Assembly (NCBI RefSeq): GCF_040149665.1
Contig: NZ_JBEFLP010000001.1
Coordinates: forward strand, 1,364,001-1,428,000
Length of the DNA stretch: 64,000 nt
Direction: 5' to 3'
Origin: Sulfitobacter sp. HNIBRBA3233
GTDB taxonomy: Bacteria; Pseudomonadota; Alphaproteobacteria; Rhodobacterales; Rhodobacteraceae
Positions 44,074 through 53,245 of the stretch are shown here, in pieces. The position numbers were made by a program, and so were the translations under genes. Each line of letters opens with the position of its first letter. Position 1 is the stretch's first letter. The notes under the pieces were generated by a model. It saw only the letters and a program-made list of their open reading frames with translations, made no database searches and was not told the origin of the DNA.

Positions 44074-46348
44074 CGTTCAGAAGCTCCCAAACCTTGTGCG
44101 GCGTAAAGGGCATGTCCGCCTGCCGGATCCCCTGATCCCACAGGGCGTCCTGCACCGCATTGGAAACCGCTGCCAACGCGCCCACTGTCCCGGCCTCGCC
44201 GCAGCCTTTCATGCCCATGATATTGGCAGTGGAAGGTACGGGTTCACTGGTAAAGGAAATGTAAGGAACATCCTGCGCCCGTGGCAGGGCGTAATCCATG
44301 AACGATGCCGTGAGCAACTGGCCGTCCTCGTCGTAGACCGTGCGCTCCTGCACCGCTTGGCCGATGCCCTGAACGACCCCGCCATGCACCTGACCTTCGG
44401 CCAGCATCGGATTGATTAGGTTGCCAAAATCATCGACGACCGTATAGCGGTCAACGGTGACGATACCGGTCTCGGGATCAATCACGACCTCGCAGATATG
44501 TGCCCCGTTGGGGAAACTGCGCGCGGGCAGTGTCGCGCGTTCGTGATGGGTCAGCAGATCCTCGCGCCCCTTTTCGCGCGCCATTTCGGCAACTTCCAGC
44601 ATCGTGGGCGTCAGGTTCGACCCCTCGGCGCGGAACCGTTCGTCATCAAAACCGATCTCGGACGCGGGGACGCCCATCTCGTCGGCGAGGAAGGCGGTGA
44701 AATCCTCGATCATCTTGCTGACGGTCGCCAGCGTGGCGTTGTTCTGCACCGTGACGGACCGTGACCCGCCCGTCCCACCGCCCTGCGCGATGCGGTCACT
44801 GTCGCCCTGAACGACCGTGATCTTGTCCAGCGGTATGCCCGTCTGGTCGCTCAGGAACTTGGCATAGACGGTTTCATGTCCCTGCCCGCCCGACTGCGTC
44901 CCGACCAGAACCTCGACGGTCCCGTCTTCGAGAAAGATCACCTCGGTCCCCTCGCTGGGATCGCCCAGAATGGATTCGATGTAATAGCACAGGCCTTGAC
45001 CGCGCAGCAGGCCGCGCTTGGCGTCTGCCTCGGCGCGGGCGGCAAAGCCGGCGGCGTCCGCTTCACCGGCACCGCGTGTCAGGACCTTGTTGAAATCGCC
45101 GACATCGTAGGTTTCGCCGGTTGCGGTCTTGTAGGGGAACTGGTCCGGCTTGATGAAGTTGATGCGCCGCAGCTCCCACGGATCGACGCCCAGCTCGCGC
45201 GCCGCGCGGTCCATGATCCGCTCAAGGACATAGATCGCCTCCGGACGGCCCGCGCCGCGGTAGGCGTCGACCTGCACGGTGTTCGTGTAATAGCCCTCGA
45301 CCTGCAACCACGTGGTCTGCACGTCATAGACGCCCATCAGCACGCGGCTGAACAGCTGCGTCTGGATCGGCTGGCCGAACTGGCTGTTGTAGGCGCCCAG
45401 ATTGCATTTGGTGCTGACGCGGTAGGCGGTGATGCGGTTGTTCTCGTCAAAGGCAAGCTCTGCCAGAGATGTCAAATCGCGCCCGCCGTTGTCGCTCAGC
45501 ATCGCTTCGGTCCGGTCGGACATCCAGCGCACCGGACGCCCGAGGGTGCGGGTCGCGTGGCAGATCAGGAAATATTCGGGGTATGCCATCGCCTTCATCC
45601 CGAAGGCACCGCCGGTGTCGGGGTTGGTCACGCGCACATTCTCGGGCTCCAGCCCGAAAGCGTTCACCAAGTTGTCCTTGTGGACCCAGACGCCCTGCCC
45701 GTTGTTGGCAAGATGCAGCTTGGTGCCGTCCCATTCGGCAAAACAGCCGCGCGGCTCCATCGAATTCACGATGATACGGTTGTCGCCCACTTCCAGCGAT
45801 ACGGTCTTGGCCGCTGCGGCAAAGGCTTTCTCGGTCGCTTCCTCGTCGCCCATGCCCCAGTCGAAGGCGCGGTTTTCGGGCGCTTCTTCGTGCAGCGTCT
45901 CGCCTCCCGGTCCCAGATCGACCTTCGCCGGCAGTTCCTCCACGTCGAGCATGATAAGCTCCGCCGCGTCCTTTGCCTGATCGTAGGTGTCGGCGATGAC
46001 CATCGCGACAGGTTCGCCCACGTAGCGGACCTTGTCCTTGGCCAGCATCGGGCGCAGCGGCTTGGCGCCCTTGGTCCCATCACGATTGTCGAGGATCGCG
46101 CCACTCATCCCGATCTTCACCCCCGCCTCTTCGAGATCCGCACAGGTAAAGACCAGATGCACGCCCGCCGCCTCGCGCGCGTCAGCCACATCGATCGACG
46201 TGATCTTGCCGTGGGCCACGGGGGAGCGGAACACAAAGGCGTGCAGCGCCCCTTTGGGCGCGATATCATCCACATACTTGCCGTGGCCGGTGAGAAAACG
46301 AATGTCTTCGACCCGCTGGGTGGACTGGCTCTTGCCGAATTTTTCCAT
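44051..46348 (-). CDS. Xanthine-dehydrogenase-family molybdenum hydroxylase large subunit (form II CoxL-like)
   Basis: This 765-residue protein starts STQRVEDIRFLTGHGKYVDD and has IIVNSMEPRGCFAEWDG, GGAFGMKAMAYPEYF, the active-site loop AYRGAGRPEA and GMKGCGEAGTVG carrying the catalytic Glu. The loop AYRGAGR marks the form II (non-classical CO dehydrogenase) group, in contrast to AYRCSFR of true CoxL. Such subunits normally work with a FAD subunit (M) and a 2Fe-2S subunit (S), but neither is adjacent. Its substrate and electron partner are unknown. It overlaps the DUF2235 gene and is divergent from valS across 255 bp. Confidence 0.88.
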   Translation of the reverse strand: MEKFGKSQSTQRVEDIRFLTGHGKYVDDIAPKGALHAFVFRSPVAHGKITSIDVADAREAAGVHLVFTCADLEEAGVKIGMSGAILDNRDGTKGAKPLRPMLAKDKVRYVGEPVAMVIADTYDQAKDAAELIMLDVEELPAKVDLGPGGETLHEEAPENRAFDWGMGDEEATEKAFAAAAKTVSLEVGDNRIIVNSMEPRGCFAEWDGTKLHLANNGQGVWVHKDNLVNAFGLEPENVRVTNPDTGGAFGMKAMAYPEYFLICHATRTLGRPVRWMSDRTEAMLSDNGGRDLTSLAELAFDENNRITAYRVSTKCNLGAYNSQFGQPIQTQLFSRVLMGVYDVQTTWLQVEGYYTNTVQVDAYRGAGRPEAIYVLERIMDRAARELGVDPWELRRINFIKPDQFPYKTATGETYDVGDFNKVLTRGAGEADAAGFAARAEADAKRGLLRGQGLCYYIESILGDPSEGTEVIFLEDGTVEVLVGTQSGGQGHETVYAKFLSDQTGIPLDKITVVQGDSDRIAQGGGTGGSRSVTVQNNATLATVSKMIEDFTAFLADEMGVPASEIGFDDERFRAEGSNLTPTMLEVAEMAREKGREDLLTHHERATLPARSFPNGAHICEVVIDPETGIVTVDRYTVVDDFGNLINPMLAEGQVHGGVVQGIGQAVQERTVYDEDGQLLTASFMDYALPRAQDVPYISFTSEPVPSTANIMGMKGCGEAGTVGALAAVSNAVQDALWDQGIRQADMPFTPHKVWELLNGDRIAAE

Positions 46349-46603
46349 GACGTGAATCCCTTTCGCGGAAGCATTGTTGTGTGCAGGTTAGCCTCGCCGC
46401 AGCGGGTGTCCAGAGCACGCAGCGCGATTCACCGCCCGCAAGCGCATTAACCACGCCAATTGCCGCATTTCCCGCACCCAGCACCTTTCGCGCAGCTGCG
46501 GGCCCCGCAAAGGCCGCCGGCACACGGCCCGCTGCGGCGGGTCTTTCCCTCTCGCTCAAGCTGAGATAGACCGCCAATCGCGCACAAGGCGAGGTGGAAG
46601 ATC

Positions 46604-49531
46604 ATGGCACTGGACAAGACATTTGACGCGAAAGAAGCCGAAGCACGGCTGTACGAGGCGTGGGAAAAATCCGGCGCTTTCAAGGCCGGGGCAAACGCCG
46701 AAGCCGGGGCCGAGACATTCTCGATCGTGATCCCGCCGCCGAATGTCACCGGCGTGCTGCACATGGGCCATGCGTTCAACAATACCCTTCAGGACATCCT
46801 GACGCGGTGGCACCGGATGCAGGGGCACGACACCCTCTGGCAGCCGGGCATGGACCACGCGGGCATCGCGACCCAGATGGTTGTCGAACGCGAACTGGCC
46901 AAGGACGGCAAGCGCCGCACCGATTTCACCCGCGAGGATTTCACGTCCAAGATCTGGGAGTGGAAGGCCCAGTCGGGCGGCACGATCATGGAACAGCTCA
47001 AGCGTCTCGGCGCGTCCTGCGACTGGTCGCGCACAGCCTTTACCATGTCCGGTGCGCCCAATGCGCCAGCGGGTGAGGAAGGCAATTTCCACGATGCCGT
47101 GATCAAGGTCTTCGTCGAGATGTACAACAAGGGCCTGATCTACCGCGGCAAGCGGCTGGTCAACTGGGACCCGCACTTCGAGACCGCGATTTCCGATCTG
47201 GAAGTCGAGAATATCGAGACCGACGGCCACATGTGGCATTTCAAATACCCGCTGGCGGACGGCGCGAGCTATACCTACGCCGAGAAGGACGAGGATGGAA
47301 ACGTGCTCTTCGAGGAAGAGCGCGACTATATCTCCATCGCCACCACGCGCCCCGAAACCATGCTGGGCGACGGCGCCGTTGCCGTTCATCCATCAGATGA
47401 ACGATATGCCGCAATCGTCTGGAAACTATGCGAAATTCCTGTCGGCCCGAAAGAGCACCGGCGCCTGATCCCGATCATCACCGACGAATACCCCGATCCC
47501 GACTTCGGCTCGGGCGCGGTGAAGATCACCGGCGCGCATGACTTCAACGACTACGAAGTCGCCAAGCGCGGCAACATCCCGATGTACAGCCTGATGGACA
47601 CCAAGGGCGCGATGCGCAGCGATGGCCGCCCCTACGCCGAAGAGGCCGCAACCGCGCAGGCCATCGCGCGGGGCGACGAAGGGTTCGACGAGGCCAAGAT
47701 CGCCGCGATGAACCTTGTCCCCGAAGCGTACCGCGGCATGGACCGTTTCGAAGCGCGGGCAGCCGTTGTGGCCGACATCACCGCCGAAGGCCTCGCCGTG
47801 ATGACGCAGGCCCACGACCCGCGTCTGGGCAAGGCCGCCGCAACTCCCGTGGCGCCCGAAGAAGGCGGCGAGCCGCGCGACGAAGCGCTCGTCCCGCTCG
47901 TGGAGGCCAAGAAAATCATGCAGCCCTTCGGTGACCGCTCCAAGGTGGTGATCGAGCCGATGCTGACAGACCAGTGGTTCGTGGACACCGCCAAGATCGT
48001 CGGCCCGGCGCTCGACGCCGTGCGTTCCGGCGAGGTCGAGATCCTGCCCGAGCAGGACAAGAAGGTGTACTTCCACTGGCTGGAGAACATCGAGCCTTGG
48101 TGCATCTCCCGCCAGTTGTGGTGGGGGCACCAGATCCCGGTGTGGTTCGACGAGGACGGCGAACAGTATTGCGCGGCCACCGAGGCGGAGGCGCAGGCCA
48201 TGGCGCCGGGCAAATCGCTCACGCGTGACCCCGACGTCCTCGATACCTGGTTCTCCTCCGGCCTGTGGCCCATCGGCACGCTGGGCTGGCCCGAACAGAC
48301 CGAAGAGCTGCAGAAATATTTCCCCACCTCGGTCCTGATCACCGGTTTCGATATCATCTTCTTCTGGGTCGCCCGGATGATGATGATGCAATACGCCGTG
48401 GTCGATCAGAAGCCGTTCAGCACTGTCTACGTCCACGCCCTCGTCCGCGACGAGAAGGGCAAGAAGATGTCGAAATCGCTCGGCAATGCGCTCGATCCTC
48501 TGGATCTGGTGGATGAATACGGCGCGGATGCCGTGCGCTTCACCCTGACATCCATGGCCGCCATGGGCCGCGATCTGAAGCTGTCGACCGCGCGCATCCA
48601 AGGCTACCGCAACTTCGGCACCAAGCTGTGGAACGCCCACCGCTTTGCCGAAATGAACGGCGTGTTCACCGGCACACCGGCGCAGATGCCACAGCCCACG
48701 GCCACGCTGAACAAGTGGATCGTCGGCGAAACCGCCCGCATCCGCGAGGAAACCGACGCGGCCCTTGCCGCCTACCGGTTCAACGACGCGGCCAACGGTC
48801 TCTATGCCTTCGTCTGGGGCAAGGTCTGTGACTGGTACGTCGAGCTTTCCAAACCGCTGTTGCAGGACGATGCCCCCGAAGCCGAGGAAACCCGCCAGAC
48901 GCTCGGCTGGGTGCTGGATCAGTGTCTCATCCTGCTGCATCCGATGATGCCCTTCATCACCGAAGAGCTGTGGGGCACGACGACAGAGCGCGCGAAGCCG
49001 CTGGTACACGCGGACTGGCCGACCTACACCACCGCCGATCTGCTGGACGAGGCCGCCGACCGCGAACTGAACTGGGTGATCACCGTGATCGAGAATATCC
49101 GGTCGGCGCGCGCCCAGATGCATGTACCTGCAGGCCTGAAGGTGCCGATGATCGTGACTGCCATGGACGAGGCGGGCGAAACCGCGTGGCAGAACAACGA
49201 GATCATGATCAAACGCCTTGCGCGTGTCGACAGCCTGACCCGCGCCGACGCCTTTCCGAAAGGCACCGTCAGCATCGCGGCACCCGGCGCCACCTTCGGC
49301 CTGCCGCTGGAAGGGATCATCGACATCGATGCGGAAAAGGCGCGGCTCCAGAAATCGCTCGACAAGCTGGCCAAGGAGATCGGCGGCCTGAAGGGGCGGC
49401 TCAACAACCCCAAGTTCAAGGCGTCCGCCCCCGCCGATGTGGTGGAGGAGGCCGAGGCAAACCTCGCCGCGCGCAATGAAGAGGCCGAACAGCTTCAGGC
49501 CGCGCTCGACCGGCTGTCCGAAATCGGCTGA
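46604..49531 (+). CDS. valS: Valyl-tRNA synthetase
   Basis: This 975-residue class I enzyme has [19 protein letters not shown] (HIGH-type HMGH), an editing (CP1) domain, [22 protein letters not shown] (KMSKS) and an anticodon-binding domain. A C-terminal coiled-coil arm ([40 protein letters not shown]) binds tRNA. It charges tRNA-Val. Start ATG is preceded by GAGGTGGA. The 255 bp upstream hold the promoters for this gene and the CoxL-like gene; no tRNA-responsive leader is visible. A terminator follows at 49600. Confidence 0.96.
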   Translation: MALDKTFDAKEAEARLYEAWEKSGAFKAGANAEAGAETFSIVIPPPNVTGVLHMGHAFNNTLQDILTRWHRMQGHDTLWQPGMDHAGIATQMVVERELAKDGKRRTDFTREDFTSKIWEWKAQSGGTIMEQLKRLGASCDWSRTAFTMSGAPNAPAGEEGNFHDAVIKVFVEMYNKGLIYRGKRLVNWDPHFETAISDLEVENIETDGHMWHFKYPLADGASYTYAEKDEDGNVLFEEERDYISIATTRPETMLGDGAVAVHPSDERYAAIVWKLCEIPVGPKEHRRLIPIITDEYPDPDFGSGAVKITGAHDFNDYEVAKRGNIPMYSLMDTKGAMRSDGRPYAEEAATAQAIARGDEGFDEAKIAAMNLVPEAYRGMDRFEARAAVVADITAEGLAVMTQAHDPRLGKAAATPVAPEEGGEPRDEALVPLVEAKKIMQPFGDRSKVVIEPMLTDQWFVDTAKIVGPALDAVRSGEVEILPEQDKKVYFHWLENIEPWCISRQLWWGHQIPVWFDEDGEQYCAATEAEAQAMAPGKSLTRDPDVLDTWFSSGLWPIGTLGWPEQTEELQKYFPTSVLITGFDIIFFWVARMMMMQYAVVDQKPFSTVYVHALVRDEKGKKMSKSLGNALDPLDLVDEYGADAVRFTLTSMAAMGRDLKLSTARIQGYRNFGTKLWNAHRFAEMNGVFTGTPAQMPQPTATLNKWIVGETARIREETDAALAAYRFNDAANGLYAFVWGKVCDWYVELSKPLLQDDAPEAEETRQTLGWVLDQCLILLHPMMPFITEELWGTTTERAKPLVHADWPTYTTADLLDEAADRELNWVITVIENIRSARAQMHVPAGLKVPMIVTAMDEAGETAWQNNEIMIKRLARVDSLTRADAFPKGTVSIAAPGATFGLPLEGIIDIDAEKARLQKSLDKLAKEIGGLKGRLNNPKFKASAPADVVEEAEANLAARNEEAEQLQAALDRLSEIG

Positions 49532-49599
49532 GTGCCGGGAGGGGGGCGGTGCCGTCGCCGCCCTTCTCTTCCGGCAGTCGTTACTTGCTGAACGCTAAA

Positions 49600-49627
49600 G
49601 GGAGGGGCTGGCCCCTCCCGGCTTTTC
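49600..49627 (+). terminator. Rho-independent terminator after valS
   Basis: GGGAGGGG-CTGG-CCCCTCCC forms an 8-bp stem with a 4-base loop, followed by GGCTTTT. It lies 68 bp after the valS stop and just before the stop of the convergent enoyl-CoA hydratase gene, so it may serve both strands. Confidence 0.65.
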
Positions 49628-49628
49628 C

Positions 49629-50417
49629 TCATTTGAAGACGGGTGCCCTTTTGGCGAAGGACGCGGCGATCACTTCCATCTGGTCGGGCTTGCCCATCAG
49701 ATCGACCTGAAGGCGCGATTCAGCCTCCAGAACCTCCGCCGCAGGCGATGTCTCTGCGATACCGATCAGCCGCTTTGCCGCGCGGATCGCCGACGGGCTT
49801 TTGCCCGCGATGGTCGCGGCCAGATCCATCGCCGCCGACAGCGGATCCTCTGCGATCTCGGTCACAAGGCCCCAGCGTTCCGCCTGTGCGGCGTCGACGG
49901 GCTCGGCGGTGTAGGTCAACCGGCGCAGCACGTCCGACCGCACGAGGCGCGGCAGCAGCACCATGCCGCCCATATCCGGCACGATCCCCCATTTCATCTC
50001 CATCACCGCGAACTTGGCATCCGGTGCCGCAATGCGGATATCCGCGCCCAGCGCCAGCTGGATCCCCGCCCCGAAACAGACGCCATGCACGGCGGCGATC
50101 ACCGGAATGTCCATCCGCGACCAGATCATCGCGACTTCCTGCCACTGGTTGGTCGTACCCTCGCCGTGCGTGCGCGGCATCAGCATCTCGGCCGGGTCCT
50201 TGCCCGCCATGGCCGACAGGCCGGACACGTCGATACCGGCACAGAAGGCTTTTCCCTCGCCCGAGATCACGGCCACCCGCGCATCCGATGCGGCCACCTG
50301 CTGGCCCGCGGCGATGATTGCGTCGATCATCTCCTGATCGACGGCGTTCATCTTGTCGGCGCGGGTCAGGCGGACGTGGGCGATGTGGTTCTCAAAGGTA
50401 ACGTCGACACGGGACAT
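49629..50417 (-). CDS. Enoyl-CoA hydratase/isomerase family protein
   Basis: This 262-residue crotonase-fold protein begins VTFENHIAHVRLTRADKMNAVD. The first oxyanion-hole region is GEGKAFCAGIDVSGL and the second VIAAVHGVCFGAGIQLALGADI. KWGIVPDMGGMVLLPRLV has Asp near the site where ECH has Glu, as seen in dienoyl-CoA isomerase relatives. The acyl-CoA substrate is unknown. Start ATG 50417; a longer frame upstream is not supported. It is convergent with valS and divergent from the aminotransferase gene. Confidence 0.88.
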   Translation of the reverse strand: MSRVDVTFENHIAHVRLTRADKMNAVDQEMIDAIIAAGQQVAASDARVAVISGEGKAFCAGIDVSGLSAMAGKDPAEMLMPRTHGEGTTNQWQEVAMIWSRMDIPVIAAVHGVCFGAGIQLALGADIRIAAPDAKFAVMEMKWGIVPDMGGMVLLPRLVRSDVLRRLTYTAEPVDAAQAERWGLVTEIAEDPLSAAMDLAATIAGKSPSAIRAAKRLIGIAETSPAAEVLEAESRLQVDLMGKPDQMEVIAASFAKRAPVFK

Positions 50418-50548
50418 GGGTTTCCTCCGGGTGATGAATGTTTGACCGCAGGGAACCCGATTCCACGCCATGCCGCCAGCAAAACGTGACGTTAGACGCA
50501 GGCGCGACACCCCTTGCCCTTTGGCACCGGCCTGCCTTAACTGCCGCC

Positions 50549-51652
50549 ATGACCAACGCACGCCTCACCCCGCTCGCCCGATCCCTGCCCGCCACGGTTC
50601 CCTTCGTCGGCCCGGAAACGCAGGAGCGCGCCCGGGGCGGCCCCTTCGCCACGCGTCTGGGCGCGAACGAAAGCGTTTTCGGCCCGTCACCCAAGGCCGT
50701 CGCGGCAATGGCCGATGCCGAGATCTGGATGTACGGCGACCCGGAAAGCTTTGACCTGCGCGAGGCGCTTGCCGCGCATCACGGCACGACAGCGGATCAT
50801 ATCATGGTCGGCGAAGGGATCGACGCGCTGCTGGGCTATCTCGTGCGGCTCTGTGTCGGCCCCGGTGACGCCGTTGTCACCTCTGCCGGTGCCTATCCGA
50901 CCTTCAACTACCATGTCGCGGGATTCGGCGGTGATCTGCATACGGTGCCTTACGTCGACGACTGCGAAGACCCTGCGAGCCTCTTTGCCATGGCACGCGA
51001 AACCGATGCCAAGCTGGTCTATCTGGCCAATCCCGACAACCCGATGGGCAGCCATCACCGCGGCGCGGATATCGTGGCCGCGATGGCCGATCTGCCCGAA
51101 GGCACGCTTCTGGTGCTGGACGAGGCCTATGTGGAATGCGCGCCCGAAGGGACCGAACTGCCCCTGCCCGCGGACGACCCCCGCGTGGTGCGGATGCGCA
51201 CCTTCTCGAAGGGATACGGGCTTGCCGGTGCGCGCGTGGGCTATGCCATCGGGCATCCCGAGCTGATCCGCGCCTTTCACAAGGTGCGCAACCATTTCGG
51301 CATGAACCGGGCGGCACAGGCGGGCGCGCTCGCGGCGCTGGCCGATCAGGCCTATCTGGCGGAGGTACAGTCAAAAATCGCCGCCGCCCGCACGCGTATC
51401 GCGGATATCGCCCGCGAGAACGGGCTGAAGCCACTGCCGTCGGCCACGAATTTTGTCACCATAGATTGCGGCAGGGACGGCAGTTTCGCCAAGGGCGTGC
51501 TGGCCGGGTTGATCGCACGCGGCATATTCGTGCGGATGCCCTTCGTCGCACCGCAGGACCGCTGTATTCGCGTCAGCTGCGGCACACCGGAAATGCTGGA
51601 TACTTTCGCGCAGGCCCTGCCGGCGGCGATCGCGGATGCAGAAAACGGCTGA
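50549..51652 (+). CDS. PLP-dependent aminotransferase, histidinol-phosphate aminotransferase-like
   Basis: This 367-residue fold-type I aminotransferase has TRLGANESVFGPSP, MVGEGIDALLGYLVRLC, YLANPDNPMGSHH (substrate-binding Asn), LVLDEAYVE and TFSKGYGLAGARVGYA, in which the Lys forms the PLP aldimine. It belongs to the HisC/Cobd-like group; it may act on histidinol phosphate, aromatic amino acids or other substrates. I start at ATG 50549; the longer frame to 50438 enters the divergent promoter region. A small membrane-protein ORF follows. Confidence 0.87.
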   Translation: MTNARLTPLARSLPATVPFVGPETQERARGGPFATRLGANESVFGPSPKAVAAMADAEIWMYGDPESFDLREALAAHHGTTADHIMVGEGIDALLGYLVRLCVGPGDAVVTSAGAYPTFNYHVAGFGGDLHTVPYVDDCEDPASLFAMARETDAKLVYLANPDNPMGSHHRGADIVAAMADLPEGTLLVLDEAYVECAPEGTELPLPADDPRVVRMRTFSKGYGLAGARVGYAIGHPELIRAFHKVRNHFGMNRAAQAGALAALADQAYLAEVQSKIAAARTRIADIARENGLKPLPSATNFVTIDCGRDGSFAKGVLAGLIARGIFVRMPFVAPQDRCIRVSCGTPEMLDTFAQALPAAIADAENG

Positions 51653-51693
51653 CCCATCGGAAATTTGCGCTATCGTCGAAGGCGGATAGCAAT

Positions 51694-51882
51694 GTGGATC
51701 AGACGATGGACGATTATCCCGGTCGTGCTCCGGACTTCAGAAAAGCCTGCCTTGTGATGTTCGGCGTGAACCTGTCGTGGATCCTGATCGCGATCTGGGC
51801 GATCTGGGGGCTGATCGCCGTGGCCTGCACGGGATGGTGCATCAACCGCGCGATCAGCTATGTCGAGGCGCGCCGGGGCTAG
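51694..51882 (+). CDS. Small single-span membrane protein (hypothetical)
   Basis: A short frame follows the aminotransferase by 41 bp, starting at GTG 51694 (62 residues) or ATG 51706 (58 residues), with AAGGCGG eight bases before the GTG. It encodes FGVNLSWILIAIWAIWGLIAVACTGWCINRAI, a single hydrophobic helix with several tryptophans, then YVEARRG. Its stop shares a CTAG with the stop of the convergent aminotransferase-type gene. I do not recognise a family. Composition and placement suggest it may be real, but it could be a chance frame. Confidence 0.5.
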   Translation: MDQTMDDYPGRAPDFRKACLVMFGVNLSWILIAIWAIWGLIAVACTGWCINRAISYVEARRG

Positions 51883-53093
51883 GCCCCCGCCCCCCCGATG
51901 ACATCGGACGCCGCATCGAGCGCGCCACGGCCGTGGGCAATGCCCAGCGCCTTCAGCCCCGCATCAATGCCGCCCAGCATCCCCATGACCATCTGTCCGT
52001 TCACATGGCCCATGTGACCCAGCCGGAAGAACGCGTCGCGCCTGGGATCGTCCGGTTCCGCCATACCCAGACCGATGCCGAGGGTCAGGCCGATCTGCCC
52101 CTCTACCCATTCGCGCAGGCGTGTGCCGTCGCTGCCATTGAGCCGCAGGGAGGTCACAGCCGTCGACCGATGTGCCCGGTCGGCGATGTTGAGGCGCAGA
52201 TCACCGCCCTCCCCCCAGGCTTCGCAGGCGGTCCAGACAGCGCGGGCAAGTGTCGTGTGGCGCGCCCAGACGGCCTCGATTCCCTCGGCGTGGATCATGT
52301 CGAGCGCGACGCGCAATCCGAACAGATGGTGCGTGGGCGCGGTGCCATCGAAATACTGCCACAGCTCTTCAGCCTGGCTGCGCGGTGTCCAGTCCCAGTA
52401 ACGGCTGACCCGTGGCATCGCGTCGCGCACGGCCTGCGCGCGGTCGTTGAAGAAGACGAAGGCACAGCCCGGCGGCACCATCAGCCCCTTCTGACAGCCG
52501 GTCACCATGATATCGACGCCCCAGTCGTCCATCTCGAACCGGTCGCATCCCAGTGACGCGATGCAATCGGCCATCAACAGCGCCGGATGCCCCAGATCGT
52601 CCAGCACACGGCGCAGCCCCGCCACGTCGTTGAGCACCGAGGACGAGGTATCGACGTGGACCGCAAGCACAGCCTTGATCTTGTGCCCGCTGTCGGCTTT
52701 CAGCGTCTCGGCGATGCGGTTCAGGTCGAACGGATCGGATTTGCCGAAATCGATCACCTCCACATCGGCCCCGAGCCCCGTCGCCATATCGCCCCATCCG
52801 TGGCCGAAACGGCCCGTCGCAGGCACCAGCACGCGGTCGCCGGGGGCCACGACATTGGCCAGCGCCGCCTCCCACGCCCCGTGGCCGTTGGCGATGTAGA
52901 TGGCGCAATGATGGCTGGTGCGCGCCACCCGTTTGAGATCGGTCATGATGCCCGGCATCATGTCCGGCAGTTCGCCCGCGTAGATGTTCGGCGCAGGGCG
53001 ATGCATCGCCTGCAAGACCGCTTCCGGCATCACGGAAGGCCCCGGAATAGCGAGATAGCCGCGACCGTGCGACAGGTTGGGTGCGTTGGTCAT
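51879..53093 (-). CDS. Class V aminotransferase (serine/alanine-glyoxylate aminotransferase-like)
   Basis: This 404-residue PLP enzyme has AIPGPSVMPEAVLQAMHRP, ANGHGAWEAALANV, LAVHVDTSSSVLNDV, LLMADCIASLGCDRFEMDDWGVDI and GCQKGLMVPPGCAFV, in which the Lys binds PLP. It is a member of the SGAT/AGAT family, which moves amino groups between serine, alanine or similar donors and glyoxylate. The substrate is not determined. I start at ATG 53093; the frame continues upstream toward the divergent ABC transporter without family similarity. Confidence 0.88.
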   Translation of the reverse strand: MTNAPNLSHGRGYLAIPGPSVMPEAVLQAMHRPAPNIYAGELPDMMPGIMTDLKRVARTSHHCAIYIANGHGAWEAALANVVAPGDRVLVPATGRFGHGWGDMATGLGADVEVIDFGKSDPFDLNRIAETLKADSGHKIKAVLAVHVDTSSSVLNDVAGLRRVLDDLGHPALLMADCIASLGCDRFEMDDWGVDIMVTGCQKGLMVPPGCAFVFFNDRAQAVRDAMPRVSRYWDWTPRSQAEELWQYFDGTAPTHHLFGLRVALDMIHAEGIEAVWARHTTLARAVWTACEAWGEGGDLRLNIADRAHRSTAVTSLRLNGSDGTRLREWVEGQIGLTLGIGLGMAEPDDPRRDAFFRLGHMGHVNGQMVMGMLGGIDAGLKALGIAHGRGALDAASDVIGGAGA

Positions 53094-53245
53094 GAAGTTT
53101 TCCTTGATGCTCAGACTGTTGGGCGCTGCGCCTTTCCGGCACCATAGCCCCCTGCGCGCGCCCGTCAATCGCGGGCCTTGCTTGCCCCTGTCCCGCACGG
53201 CCGATAGACTGCGCCGATTGAACGCCCCAATCCAAAGGCCCCGGA

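Noticed and set aside
44876..46450. 524-codon plus-strand frame opposite the CoxL-like gene
   Set aside because: Complementary to conserved molybdenum hydroxylase motifs; composition typical of a shadow.
46349..46603. Structured leader (T-box-like) before valS
   Set aside because: I see no T-box or anti-terminator pairing, and such leaders are rare in Proteobacteria.
47426..49123. 565-codon minus-strand frame opposite valS
   Set aside because: Complement of valS, which has all class I synthetase motifs.
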